Below are positions 9,133-18,257 of a stretch of DNA of 48,364 nt, piece after piece. This DNA is from Roseivirga sp. UBA6061 (GTDB lineage: Bacteria; Bacteroidota; Bacteroidia; Cytophagales; Cyclobacteriaceae): NCBI GenBank assembly GCA_002427745.1, contig DIYF01000022.1, forward strand, positions 1-48,364, read 5' to 3'. The position numbers were made by a program, and so were the translations under genes. The notes beneath the pieces are model-generated. The model saw only the letters and a program-made list of their open reading frames with translations, did not search any database and was not told where the DNA came from. Within the stretch, counting starts at the first letter, position 1; every line of letters begins with the position of its first letter.

Positions 9133-10254
9133 ATGATCAGACAACCGATTATCCAGTACTCCCTCATATACCTTTTTCTTGGCCTGGTTTTAAGTCATAC
9201 TGCTTATTCGCAAAATCTGTCAATGATAGAAGGCCGGGTAATCGACACAGATACCAAAGAAGGCATCCCCCTCTGCAATGTCTACCTCTCGGGCACGTCC
9301 TATGGCATGCTCACAGATACAAACGGCAGATTCATTATCAAAAACCTGCCCCCGGGTGAGTACACACTGGTTGTTTCTCATATCGGCTATAGTAACGTAG
9401 TCAAAACGGTAAGCCTGCTGGAGGGAGATAAAGATATTGGTCTTGTGAGCCTGAAAGAGCTTGTAACCGACCTGGAGTCGGGCGTGACTGTAGAATCCTC
9501 TGAAGACAAAAAATGGAAAAGCAGATTTAAGAGGCTGAGTAAGTTCATGATGGGTGAAAACTTCAAGCCTAAAAACATTGAATACGAAAATGCCTGGGTA
9601 GCAGAATTCATTGAGAAAAAAAGAGGAGTACTACGACCGGCCAACGAGTTCAGTCTGAAAATTGAAAACCGCTATCTCGGCTACCGTACCAACTATCTCG
9701 TCACAGATTTTATGTTGAGCAACCGTCTCCAGTATGTGGTCGGATACCCCAACTTTGAGCCACTGGAACCCTCCAGCTCAAAGGAAGAGAAAAGATGGAA
9801 AAGGAACCGGGAAGAAGCCTATAATGGTTCTCTGCGTCACTTCTTCAAATCACTACTGGAAAACACACTGGAAGAGAATGAGTTCCTCGCGAATCTGACC
9901 AACGAAGATCCGGAAAAGCTGCGGGACCATTATGAGCGGGTGATCGATGCAGGGAACTATAACTTTGCGCTCAATTTAGATGAACCCCGGGTTCAGAAAC
10001 TCATACAAATTGAGCCGACTGAAAACGAGAACATCAAAAAAATCACCTGTAAGTCCATCATCGAAGTCTACCATCTCGGTACGGTAGATCAGGACGGAGA
10101 AAGCCCAAGGTCTATGATCAAACTTGAGGGAAGTTCCTTTCTGGTTTACACCAACGGAGTGCTGCTCAACATGCGTTCGTTGAGGCTATTTGGTGATTTT
10201 GCCCAAAAAGGACTCTACGAAATGCTCCCCTTTGAGTATGACTTATCAAAATAG
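9133..10254 (+). CDS. Stand-alone N module: exported CarboxypepD_reg-like domain protein
   Basis: The protein has 373 aa and starts at ATG. It has a signal peptide (about 1-27, ending AYSQ), a CarboxypepD_reg-like domain with C48 (PLCNVYLSGTSYG), and the N-module signatures FMMGENF, NRYLGY and W-RNREEAYNGSLRHFF. It ends YEMLPFEYDLSK, four residues past the usual module boundary. It is a paralogue of the preceding gene and of the first 360 residues of the two fusion proteins. No MG2-like sequence follows; rlmN starts 14 bp downstream. Function unknown. Confidence 0.85.
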   Translation: MIRQPIIQYSLIYLFLGLVLSHTAYSQNLSMIEGRVIDTDTKEGIPLCNVYLSGTSYGMLTDTNGRFIIKNLPPGEYTLVVSHIGYSNVVKTVSLLEGDKDIGLVSLKELVTDLESGVTVESSEDKKWKSRFKRLSKFMMGENFKPKNIEYENAWVAEFIEKKRGVLRPANEFSLKIENRYLGYRTNYLVTDFMLSNRLQYVVGYPNFEPLEPSSSKEEKRWKRNREEAYNGSLRHFFKSLLENTLEENEFLANLTNEDPEKLRDHYERVIDAGNYNFALNLDEPRVQKLIQIEPTENENIKKITCKSIIEVYHLGTVDQDGESPRSMIKLEGSSFLVYTNGVLLNMRSLRLFGDFAQKGLYEMLPFEYDLSK

Positions 10255-10264
10255 CGTACTTTTG
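10231..10264 (+). promoter_or_regulatory. Putative Bacteroidota promoter of rlmN (TTTG ... TAnnTTTG)
   Basis: TACTTTTG at 10257-10264 matches the Bacteroidota -7 consensus TAnnTTTG exactly, and TTTG at 10231-10234 could serve as the -33 element, although the 22-nt spacing is slightly long. The -7 box ends only 4 nt before the rlmN ATG, so the transcript would start at or near the start codon, giving a leaderless or nearly leaderless mRNA. The promoter overlaps the 3' end of the preceding gene. The assignment rests on the motif alone. Confidence 0.45.
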
Positions 10265-10268
10265 CCGC

Positions 10269-11315
10269 ATGACCGAGCAAGCAGCCAGGAGAGATATCAG
10301 ACAGCTGAGTCTGGATGAACTTAAAGACTTCTTTGTCAGTATTGGAGAAAAGCCTTTTCGGGCCAAACAGGTATATGAGTGGTTATGGAAGAAGTCAGCC
10401 AAGGACTTCGATCAGATGACCAACATTTCTCTCAGCACGCGGGAACTGATGAAGGCCGCTTTTGAAATCAAACACATCAAAGTAGATACCCTTCAGCGCA
10501 GTGATGATGGCACAGTCAAAAATGCGGTAAAGCTTCATGACGACCTGATTGTAGAGTCCGTGCTTATTCCTACAGACAGCCGTATCACCGCCTGTATCTC
10601 TTCCCAGGTAGGCTGCAGTCTTGACTGTCACTTCTGTGCCACAGCACGACTAAAGCGCATGCGTAACCTCAACCCTGATGAGATATACGACCAGGTAGTG
10701 GCCATCAAGGAAGAAGCAGAGCGTTTCTTTGAAAGACCACTTACCAATATTGTCTATATGGGTATGGGTGAGCCATTGATGAACTACCAGAATGTGCTTA
10801 AATCCATTGAGAAGATTACATCTCCGGAAGGGCTGGGCATGTCTCCCAGAAGGATCACCCTTTCTACGGTAGGGCTGCCCAAAATGATCAAGCGCATGGC
10901 AGATGAAGAAGTGAAATTCAATCTGGCCGTATCGCTTCACTCTGCCATCGATGAGACCCGCTCTCGCATGATGCCCATCAACAATAACAGCAACCTCGAA
11001 AGTCTTGCTGAATCTTTGCAATACTGGTACAGGCATACCGGCCGCAAAGTAACCTTTGAGTATGTGGTATGGAAGGGGATAAATGATGATGAGGCTCACG
11101 CACATGCGCTGGCCAAATACTGTCTTAAAACCCCCTCTAAAGTAAATCTGATAGAGTACAACCCCATTGATGACGGGGAATATGAACAGGCCGACCCCGG
11201 TAAAATCGAAATGTACGAGCGTATTCTGAAAGAAAAGAATATCATCGTCAACATCCGCAGAAGCCGCGGAAAAGATATAGATGCCGCTTGTGGACAATTG
11301 GCAAATAAATCCTGA
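10269..11315 (+). CDS. rlmN: Dual-specificity rRNA/tRNA (adenine-C2) methyltransferase RlmN
   Basis: The protein has 348 aa, the normal family length. This radical-SAM enzyme methylates C2 of A2503 in 23S rRNA, and in E. coli also A37 of some tRNAs. The 4Fe-4S motif is C116-SLD-C120-HF-C123. The two catalytic cysteines of the family are visible as C109 (TACISSQVGC) and C341 (AACGQL), the latter being the methyl-carrying cysteine. Other family motifs are NIVYMGMGEPL and RRITLSTVGL. It is a housekeeping gene lying inside the surface-protein array, between N-module and C-module genes. ATG is preceded by a perfect TAnnTTTG box. Confidence 0.97.
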   Translation: MTEQAARRDIRQLSLDELKDFFVSIGEKPFRAKQVYEWLWKKSAKDFDQMTNISLSTRELMKAAFEIKHIKVDTLQRSDDGTVKNAVKLHDDLIVESVLIPTDSRITACISSQVGCSLDCHFCATARLKRMRNLNPDEIYDQVVAIKEEAERFFERPLTNIVYMGMGEPLMNYQNVLKSIEKITSPEGLGMSPRRITLSTVGLPKMIKRMADEEVKFNLAVSLHSAIDETRSRMMPINNNSNLESLAESLQYWYRHTGRKVTFEYVVWKGINDDEAHAHALAKYCLKTPSKVNLIEYNPIDDGEYEQADPGKIEMYERILKEKNIIVNIRRSRGKDIDAACGQLANKS

Positions 11316-11432
11316 CCAGCGTTAAACTTTTGGTACTAACAATTAATCTTAATTAAGGTTAAAGTAGACAACTATAACAATAGTTTCTCGTGAAACTCTG
11401 TTGTAAGTCATTAACTCACAGTGTCAAAACTC

Positions 11433-13865
11433 ATGTCTAAACTATCCTACTACCTGATTGGTCTGGTGCTGCCACTTTTTCTGGTCAGTTCCGATGACAA
11501 TACGCTGGAAAATATCACCGGCTCCCTCGAAAAATATATCTCAGAATTCCCGGAAGAAAAGGTCTACGTCCACACAGACAGACATCACTACGCCCAGGGA
11601 GAAATCATCTGGCTCAAGAGCTACCTGGTAGCCGGTTCTTATCATCAGCCCTCTCCCATCAGTAACAATGTATACGTAGACCTTTACTCTCCTGAAAAAG
11701 AGCTGATCTCTACCGTACTGCTCAGATCAGATGAAGGCTTTGCGGCCGGCCAGATTCAGCTTCCTTCCCAGCTAAAAAGCGGCAGCTACCTGCTGCGCGG
11801 CTATACCAGCTGGATGAAAAATTTCGATAACGACTACTTCTTTGAAAAGGAAATCAACATTCTGGAATTCGATGGGCAAACAGCAAAAGCAGGGGCCGTC
11901 ACGAGCACTAAAATTGACCTGAGCTTTTTTCCTGAAGGAGGCCAAATGGTAGACGGTGTTGCGGGAAGAGTAGCATTCAAAGCGATCAATGGCACCGGCC
12001 TCTCAGCAGAAGCCACAGGCACCATCTATGACCAGGATGGCAATGAAAAAACCAAATTTGAAACAGCCCATGACGGCATGGGGTTCTTTGCAATAACACC
12101 TTCTGCCGGTACGCGCTATTATGCCGTACTGGATGGGTCAAATGAGCGCTTTGACCTTCCTGAAGTTTCGGCAAGCGGATACTCAGTCTCTGCCAATAAC
12201 AGCCTGAACGATATCCTGAGGCTTACTTTCAGAACCAACGAAAAAACCAGAGACAAGGAAGAGCTCTATGTGGTGGTGCAGTCAAGAGGAGCGGTGTCCT
12301 ATGCCTTCAATCTTGACCTGTCCAAAAACATAGCCTTCAGTAATATTCCTAAAAAGACTATCCCTTCCGGCATCGCACAGGTGACTCTCTTCAATCAAAG
12401 TGGTGTACCTCTGCTGGAACGCCTTATCTTTATCAAAAGAGATGTATACAACCTGTCTGTCAAAACTGATAAAGACACTTACGCCCCCAGGGAAAAGGTA
12501 AAAGCTACAGTTCAACTGACCGACCTGGCGGGTAATCCGGCACAGGGTAACTTCTCTCTGGCAGCGGTAGACATTAGCCAGACGCTGGCTGAGACGCCAT
12601 CTCAGACTATTGAATCCAACCTCCTGTTAAGCTCCGATCTTAAGGGCTATATCGAAAATCCCACCTATTACTTCGAGAAAGATGATGCAGAGCGGCTCAA
12701 GCATCTGGACCTCGTCATGATGACACATGGCTGGAGAAAATTCCGGTGGGAAGATCTGATGAATCAGAAGTTTCCGGAAGTAACGCACCTGATTGAAAAA
12801 GGGCTGAACATCAAAGGAAAGCTGGTAGACAAATTCAACGGAAAGCCTATTCCAAAAGGTACCGTCACTTATTTTGACAATAGCTTCAATCCCCCCATCA
12901 TAGAAAAGATAAAAACGGATGACCAGGGTAACTGGGAAATCAATAATATCATGGCCTATGATAACTCTCCTGTCACCCTGCAGGGAGAAAACAAACGAGG
13001 AAAGAAACTGGTGAGCTTCGAGCTCGACTCATTGGTTGGAGCATCTGAACCGGGCAACTGGATCAACACCGATATCGGAGAACAGCAGAATGACCAGCTG
13101 GCAGAGTTTCTCCAGAAAAGCAAAGAGCGTAAACTCATCAATGATGCCTACGATTTTGACTCTACCGCCACCATTGTCGAAGGGGTAGTGGTAGAAGGAG
13201 AACGCTTTAAAGAGGAGCAGGCCCAGAGTGTTTACGGGGCTGGTGAGGTGTCTTTTGGCTTTGACGAAGTGACAGAGTCTACCCGCCTTGCCCGAAACCC
13301 ACTGGAAGTACTGCAGGGCAGACTGGCCGGAGTACTGATTACAGGTTCGGGCCCGCAGGTAAGCGTTCAAATCAGGGGAGCCGCCTCCCTGTTGGGTGGA
13401 GCACAGCCTCCGCTGATTCTCCTGAACGATATTCCTACAGACCTGCAGACAATCCTTTACATCCCGGCTATTGATATTGAAAGAGTTGAGGTATTCAAAG
13501 GACCAAGTGCCGCTATTTTCGGAGCAAATGGCGCCTCAGGTGCTTTGGCCTTCTATACTTACAAAGGCGCCAATGTGACTAAAAAACCGGCAGAAGGGGT
13601 CTATATGACAGTACTGAGGTCCGCCTATCAGGGCTATCGCGAATTCTATGCGCCCAAATATGAAGTTGAAAAACCAGAGCATATCAAACCAGACCGCAGG
13701 GTACTGATGCATTGGGAACCTCTGATTGCCACCGATGAAAATGGCAAAGCAGAAATTGAGTTCTGGAACTCCGATCTGCCTTCGACTGTGCGTTTTGATG
13801 TTCAGGGGCTCACACTCAACGGACAGCCCCTCGTGGCAAATACAACCTATCAGGTGAAAAAGTAA
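11433..13865 (+). CDS. Stand-alone C module: exported MG2-like/TonB-plug protein without barrel
   Basis: I prefer ATG at 11433 (810 aa); an in-frame GTG at 11421 would add four residues. The N-terminal hydrophobic stretch (SYYLIGLVLPLFLV) is a signal peptide. An MG2-like domain starts about residue 45 (EEKVYVHTDRHHY...EIIWLKSYLVAG), followed by MG-type repeats (FFPEGGQMVD; MMTHGWRKF). A plug domain follows (LQGRLAGVLI, ILLNDIPTD, ERVEVFKGPSA near residue 690), and a C-terminal MG-like domain ends the protein (HWEPLIATDENGKAEIEFWNSD). It aligns with the C-terminal two thirds of the fusion genes at 253 and 3927 but carries its own signal peptide. 117 bp separate it from rlmN, so it probably has its own promoter. 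Likely periplasmic or outer-membrane; function unknown. Confidence 0.87.
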   Translation: MSKLSYYLIGLVLPLFLVSSDDNTLENITGSLEKYISEFPEEKVYVHTDRHHYAQGEIIWLKSYLVAGSYHQPSPISNNVYVDLYSPEKELISTVLLRSDEGFAAGQIQLPSQLKSGSYLLRGYTSWMKNFDNDYFFEKEINILEFDGQTAKAGAVTSTKIDLSFFPEGGQMVDGVAGRVAFKAINGTGLSAEATGTIYDQDGNEKTKFETAHDGMGFFAITPSAGTRYYAVLDGSNERFDLPEVSASGYSVSANNSLNDILRLTFRTNEKTRDKEELYVVVQSRGAVSYAFNLDLSKNIAFSNIPKKTIPSGIAQVTLFNQSGVPLLERLIFIKRDVYNLSVKTDKDTYAPREKVKATVQLTDLAGNPAQGNFSLAAVDISQTLAETPSQTIESNLLLSSDLKGYIENPTYYFEKDDAERLKHLDLVMMTHGWRKFRWEDLMNQKFPEVTHLIEKGLNIKGKLVDKFNGKPIPKGTVTYFDNSFNPPIIEKIKTDDQGNWEINNIMAYDNSPVTLQGENKRGKKLVSFELDSLVGASEPGNWINTDIGEQQNDQLAEFLQKSKERKLINDAYDFDSTATIVEGVVVEGERFKEEQAQSVYGAGEVSFGFDEVTESTRLARNPLEVLQGRLAGVLITGSGPQVSVQIRGAASLLGGAQPPLILLNDIPTDLQTILYIPAIDIERVEVFKGPSAAIFGANGASGALAFYTYKGANVTKKPAEGVYMTVLRSAYQGYREFYAPKYEVEKPEHIKPDRRVLMHWEPLIATDENGKAEIEFWNSDLPSTVRFDVQGLTLNGQPLVANTTYQVKK

Positions 13866-13929
13866 TATGAGGCTGTAACATAGGCCTGACTCCTTAGTTC
13901 TATAGATACTTAAACTAAAACTCCGGCCT

Positions 13930-16380
13930 ATGCTCCTCCGCTCCCTGCTTCTTGCAGGACTCTTCATTGTGCAACAGTCTGTAGCCCAGGTTGAAAATCC
14001 TGTCGTTACCAAACTTCATGATTATACCTATAACCGACCAGAGGAAAAGGTATTTCTCCACTTTGACAAACCCTACTATGTACCGGGAGAAACCCTCTGG
14101 TTCAAGGCCTACATTACCCTGGGTGGGGACCATCTGCCATCGCAGCAGAGCAGTTTGCTCTATGTAGATATGTACAATGAAGCGGATCAGCTGATCCGGC
14201 AGTTGCGTATTCGCTGTCAGAATGGCTTTGGTGATGGCTATTTTAACCTGCCGGCCGATGTGGCATCTGATAAACTGCGTGTCAGGGCCTATACCAACTG
14301 GATGAAGAACTTCAACAAGGACTACTTTTTCCAGAAAAGCCTACCCCTTATATCAGAAGAGCTACCTGAACCCATCGTCAAATCAGAGATATCCGTAGGC
14401 ATTTATCCTGAAGGGGGGCAGCTGATAGCAGGTGTCACGAATCGTATGGCGGTAAAAACGGATGAGGCCATGGCAGGTAAGACCCTGCTGCTTCTCGATG
14501 GAGATGGAGAAGAAATAGACGAATTGGACATAGATGAAAGGGGCTACGGGCTCTTTACCTTAAAACCCGATGGTGATGAAACCTATAGCCTTGCTTATCA
14601 GAATCAGCAATTCAACCTTCCCAAAGCGATTAGCAACGGAATTGCCCTTACCCTCAACAGCTACTCTTACCCTGATTTTGCCAGGCTTACCCTGAGAAAA
14701 AAACCCGGTAGCCAGCCTGATAAAGTCACTGTGCTGGTTCACACCCGTGGTACGGTACATCATGTAGCTGAACTCGATTTTTCCAGAGCAGTAGCCATCA
14801 GTAATCTCCCCAAGACTATATTACCCACCGGAGTCAACCACCTCACAATTTTTGATAATGCCGGTAAGCCTCTGGCCGAACGACTCTTCTATGTTGACCG
14901 GGAAGACCCAACCAGTCTGAAACTGATGACCCAACAGGAAAGCTTCTCTCCACGGAAAAAAGTCGAACTGGAGCTCAACCTGTCAGATCTCACCGGTAAG
15001 GGACAGGTAGCCGGTAACTTATCACTGACCGCCACACAAAGTGCTGAAGTGGTCAGACCCCCATATGAAGAAAACATAAAGACCTACCTCCTGCTCAATT
15101 CTGACCTGAGAGGCAGCATTACCAATCCCGGCTATTACTTCACAGATGACTCCAAAGAGAAAAAAATTGAGCTGGACAAGGTCATGATGACACATGGCTG
15201 GAGGCGTTTTGCCTGGGAAAAACTCCTGACTCAGGCTATGGACAGCGTGGTATATGAACCGGAAAGAGGTATGACGCTCAGGGGAAAGATGGTAGGAAAA
15301 ACCAATGGTAAGCCCATTGCCAATGGTACCGTCACCTATCTGGATAATAAAAATGGTCAGACCGTCATGCGGAATAAACTGACAGACGATGAAGGTGAAT
15401 TTGTTATGACGGACCTGCTACACGCTAACCTAAGTAAGGTATCTCTCAAAGGTATTATCACTGATAAAGGCCTGAAGAGAGCCCGAAAACAGTTTGTGGC
15501 CTTTGAGCTGGATACCACCACAGAAGCTACCATGTCTGCCTGGCTGATACCGGCTGACCCCATTGAGCTTTCCTCTCCTGAAATCACAGAGGAAATCATA
15601 GCCAATACTGAAAAAAGAGAGCTTTACGATTCTATCTATAATTTTGATCCCGATGTGCGCATAGTGGAAGGTGTAACCGTAGAAAGTGAGCAGGAGCTCG
15701 ATTTTACCCGCAATAAAATCAGCGCTGCCTATGGCAAGGGCACAGCTACCTTTGAAGTGCCCGATGAGCCCAGAATCAAAGCCCAAAGAGATATTTTTAC
15801 CGTGATGGCCGGTCAACTGTCAGGCGTTAAGATCATCTCCACAATGAATCCGGCCAATACCGTAGTGCTCATCCGTTCTGCCTATCGCATAGGAGATGTC
15901 TCCGGTGAAGTGCCTCCCAAGTTTATGCTCAACGACATGGAAACCGACCTGCTCACCATTGTATACCTGCCGGTAGATCAGATCGACCGGGTAGAAATTT
16001 ACAAAGGACCGGATGCTGCCATTTTCGGCATGGACACTATGGGCGGTGTTATGGCGGTATACACCAAGTCAGGCTTTGAACCTCCTAAGGATGGTGTTGC
16101 AGAACAGGGGCTCTACGCGATCAGCCTACCGGGCCTGCAGGCTCCCAGAGAGTTCTTCAGTCCTGATTACTCAAAAGATAAGCCCGAGCATGCCAAACCG
16201 GATATACGAAGCCTGGTGCACTGGCAGCCCACCGTGGTTACTGATAGTACCGGTAAAGCCAAAGTCGAATTCTGGACCACAGACAATACCGGCACCATCG
16301 ACATTGAAGTGCAGGGGCTGACCTATTCCGGTAAACCTGTAGTAGTGAAAAAATCGATAGCCGTAAAAGAGGAAGATTGA
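13930..16380 (+). CDS. Stand-alone C module: exported MG2-like/TonB-plug protein without barrel
   Basis: The protein has 816 aa and starts at ATG. It has a signal peptide (MLLRSLLLAGLF...SVAQ), an MG2-like domain from about residue 40 (EEKVFLHFDKPYYVPGETLW), MG-type repeats (YPEGGQLIA; MMTHGWRRF), a plug domain (AGQLSGVKI, FMLNDMETD, DRVEIYKGPDA near residue 691) and a final MG-like domain (HWQPTVVTDSTGKAKVEFW). It is a paralogue of the gene 64 bp upstream, with which it probably forms an operon. No beta barrel is present. It is the last member of the array on this side; the following genes are on the other strand. Confidence 0.87.
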   Translation: MLLRSLLLAGLFIVQQSVAQVENPVVTKLHDYTYNRPEEKVFLHFDKPYYVPGETLWFKAYITLGGDHLPSQQSSLLYVDMYNEADQLIRQLRIRCQNGFGDGYFNLPADVASDKLRVRAYTNWMKNFNKDYFFQKSLPLISEELPEPIVKSEISVGIYPEGGQLIAGVTNRMAVKTDEAMAGKTLLLLDGDGEEIDELDIDERGYGLFTLKPDGDETYSLAYQNQQFNLPKAISNGIALTLNSYSYPDFARLTLRKKPGSQPDKVTVLVHTRGTVHHVAELDFSRAVAISNLPKTILPTGVNHLTIFDNAGKPLAERLFYVDREDPTSLKLMTQQESFSPRKKVELELNLSDLTGKGQVAGNLSLTATQSAEVVRPPYEENIKTYLLLNSDLRGSITNPGYYFTDDSKEKKIELDKVMMTHGWRRFAWEKLLTQAMDSVVYEPERGMTLRGKMVGKTNGKPIANGTVTYLDNKNGQTVMRNKLTDDEGEFVMTDLLHANLSKVSLKGIITDKGLKRARKQFVAFELDTTTEATMSAWLIPADPIELSSPEITEEIIANTEKRELYDSIYNFDPDVRIVEGVTVESEQELDFTRNKISAAYGKGTATFEVPDEPRIKAQRDIFTVMAGQLSGVKIISTMNPANTVVLIRSAYRIGDVSGEVPPKFMLNDMETDLLTIVYLPVDQIDRVEIYKGPDAAIFGMDTMGGVMAVYTKSGFEPPKDGVAEQGLYAISLPGLQAPREFFSPDYSKDKPEHAKPDIRSLVHWQPTVVTDSTGKAKVEFWTTDNTGTIDIEVQGLTYSGKPVVVKKSIAVKEED

Positions 16381-16381
16381 C

Positions 16382-16408
16382 TCGGGCCATTTTCAACCCG
16401 AAGTTTTT
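16382..16408 (+). terminator. Possible weak terminator between convergent genes
   Basis: TCGGG at 16382-16386 and CCCGA at 16397-16401 can pair around a 10-nt loop and are followed by five T residues (16404-16408). It lies just after the stop of the last array gene and before the end of the minus-strand rhomboid gene. The stem is short, so the call is tentative. Confidence 0.3.
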
Positions 16409-16434
16409 AGTCTCAAAATCTAAAGTCTGAAACT

Positions 16435-17361
16435 CTACTTGTTGCTGGCATTGAAGAGCTTTTGCTTCTCTTCTTTTGAGAGCGCATCATAGCCCTTCTC
16501 AGAGATTTTGTCCAGTATGGCATCAATCTCTGCCTGGGAGGTTTCTTTGCTGGCGGCTTTCTTCTTTCTGGAAGAACTGGTTTTTCTGGAGGATGAAGAC
16601 GACCCAAAGCGCTGCTCATTCTTATAGCTCACTTTGATTTTCGGCTGCCTTACGAAAAAGCTCTTACCCCAAATCAGGAATCTGGCTATAGGCTTGCTCC
16701 AGTCACTTCCCCTTTGAAGCTGTACCATAAACAGGTATCCCAGCAGGGCACCTCCCAAATGAGCAATCTCACCCCCGGCATTTGTACCCACTGTACCCAG
16801 TAGTGAACTCAACACTACAAAAATGGCGATATACTTGAGCCGAACAGGCCCGAGAAGGAAAAGCTGCACTGTGAAGTTAGGCTGGAAAGTAGCCGCTCCA
16901 ACCACAACAGCCGTCACACCCGCAGAAGCTCCGGCCAGGATAGAAACAGAAGCAAGGTTCTGGTAAAAAGGCAGTGCATTGTATAGCAGTATATACAAGA
17001 CGCCACCTGATAATCCTCCCAAGACATACAGCCCTAAAATCTTGTTTTGCCCCAGGTATTCAACAATGATTCTTCCAAACCAATACAGAAAGAGCATGTT
17101 AAACAAGATGTGGAAGAAGTCCCTGTGAAGGAACATATAGGTAATGAAAGACAGGGGCTGGAAGGTCAGACTTGCCGGATTAGAAGGCAAAGACAGGTAA
17201 GCATATATCTGGCTGTATAATTCGCTTTGACCTGATACGGTAAGAATAACATAGACAAAGACATTGAAGCATACAAAGACGACCAGATTGATCACAATGA
17301 TCTGGTTCAGGATATTTCCCGAACGAAAGGCCATTTTGAAATCGTCTAGAATACTGTTCAT
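16435..17361 (-). CDS. Rhomboid family intramembrane serine protease with basic C-terminal tail
   Basis: The protein has 308 aa and starts at ATG. Six or so hydrophobic segments form a rhomboid core. The catalytic serine is S146 in G-A-S-A-G, the catalytic histidine H201 in AHLGGALLGY, and the helix-2 oxyanion residues are H84 and N88 (HILFN). The serine motif reads GASA instead of the common GASG, but Ser and His are both present, so activity is expected. After about residue 230 comes a cytoplasmic tail: a Ser/Lys/Arg-rich linker and a helical end (EIDAILDKISEKGYDALS) typical of Bacteroidota rhomboids. It lies downstream of the other rhomboid and mutL on the same strand, with a 96-bp gap. 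Confidence 0.92.
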   Translation of the reverse strand: MNSILDDFKMAFRSGNILNQIIVINLVVFVCFNVFVYVILTVSGQSELYSQIYAYLSLPSNPASLTFQPLSFITYMFLHRDFFHILFNMLFLYWFGRIIVEYLGQNKILGLYVLGGLSGGVLYILLYNALPFYQNLASVSILAGASAGVTAVVVGAATFQPNFTVQLFLLGPVRLKYIAIFVVLSSLLGTVGTNAGGEIAHLGGALLGYLFMVQLQRGSDWSKPIARFLIWGKSFFVRQPKIKVSYKNEQRFGSSSSSRKTSSSRKKKAASKETSQAEIDAILDKISEKGYDALSKEEKQKLFNASNK

Positions 17362-17457
17362 ACCTTAATAACTCCTCTCTCTGTAAACTACTTCTGCCAG
17401 GCGCAAGTTCCTAAAACATTTTGATGACGACACAAAGTCTGTATTAAATCATTGACA

Positions 17458-18252
17458 TTAATAGAAGCTGCCCCGATCTTCCTTCCAGACCTTAAACAGT
17501 ATCCAGGCAAAGAGCGCTCCACCAAGGTGTGCCAGGTGTGCCACGTTATCTCCCGGCACCCGTTCAAGCTCCGAGATTACCTCGAAAATAATCAGGGCCC
17601 CCACCAGGTATTTAATCTTCACCGGAAAAGTGAAAAACAGCAAGATCTCCGTATTCGGGAAGAGAATCATCAGCATCGCCAGAATGCCAAAAACTGCCCC
17701 CGATGCTCCTACCATGGGGTAGTCTCCGTATTGATTGTACAAGGCATAAGCCCAACCTATAGAATCCTGTCTCAGTCTTGGGTTATTTTCATCACGGGCG
17801 TAATTGTCGATCACCGTTAGTACCTGCTGGCTCGGCCGGTCTACATGTTTTACAATTAACCTGTTGAAATCCTCCGGGTTGGGGTTCTCTACATAAGCCT
17901 GTACATCATTTCTTATGCCGTTTACCTCCACATAGTTGGCTGCAGTATATAAAATACCACCTCCCAGGCCTGTGACCATATACAGGATGAGAAACTTCTT
18001 CGGACCCAGAAAATTCTCCAGCATAGGCCCTACAAAGAAGAGAATGAGCATATTACCGAAAATATGCCTCAGACCATTCGTATCGTGCAGGAACATATAG
18101 GTCACAAACTGATAAGGCTTGAAATTGTCTGAGAACAAAAAATAAAGACCAAACTGATCCCCCAGATTGAGGCCTACCACATACTGTGCTATGGCAATTC
18201 CTATATTGATAATCAGAAGATTCTTGACAATGGGGGTGGGTGGTCTGAACAT
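17458..18252 (-). CDS. Rhomboid family intramembrane serine protease
   Basis: The protein has 264 aa and starts at ATG. The rhomboid core has S184 in VGASGAVFG, H242 in HLAHLGGALFAW and the helix-2 pair H63/N67 (RHIFGN). Between the third hydrophobic segment and the serine-bearing segment there is a hydrophilic insertion of about 70 residues (about 108-178) that makes it longer than a minimal rhomboid. It cleaves transmembrane segments of substrates in the inner membrane; the substrate is unknown. It starts 5 bp after the end of mutL on the same strand, so the two are very likely cotranscribed. Confidence 0.93.
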   Translation of the reverse strand: MFRPPTPIVKNLLIINIGIAIAQYVVGLNLGDQFGLYFLFSDNFKPYQFVTYMFLHDTNGLRHIFGNMLILFFVGPMLENFLGPKKFLILYMVTGLGGGILYTAANYVEVNGIRNDVQAYVENPNPEDFNRLIVKHVDRPSQQVLTVIDNYARDENNPRLRQDSIGWAYALYNQYGDYPMVGASGAVFGILAMLMILFPNTEILLFFTFPVKIKYLVGALIIFEVISELERVPGDNVAHLAHLGGALFAWILFKVWKEDRGSFY

Positions 18253-18257
18253 ATCTG

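Noticed and set aside
9081..9359. Plus-strand frame of 92 codons overlapping the start of the N-only gene at 9133
   Set aside because: Out of frame with the signal peptide and CarboxypepD_reg-like domain; no motif of its own.
10650..11297. Minus-strand reading frame of 215 codons opposite rlmN
   Set aside because: The sense strand encodes intact RlmN; the antisense frame shows no family motif.
253..16380. Annotation of the plug-containing proteins as TonB-dependent receptors
   Set aside because: They contain a plug-like domain but no following beta barrel; MG-type domains make up most of the chain.
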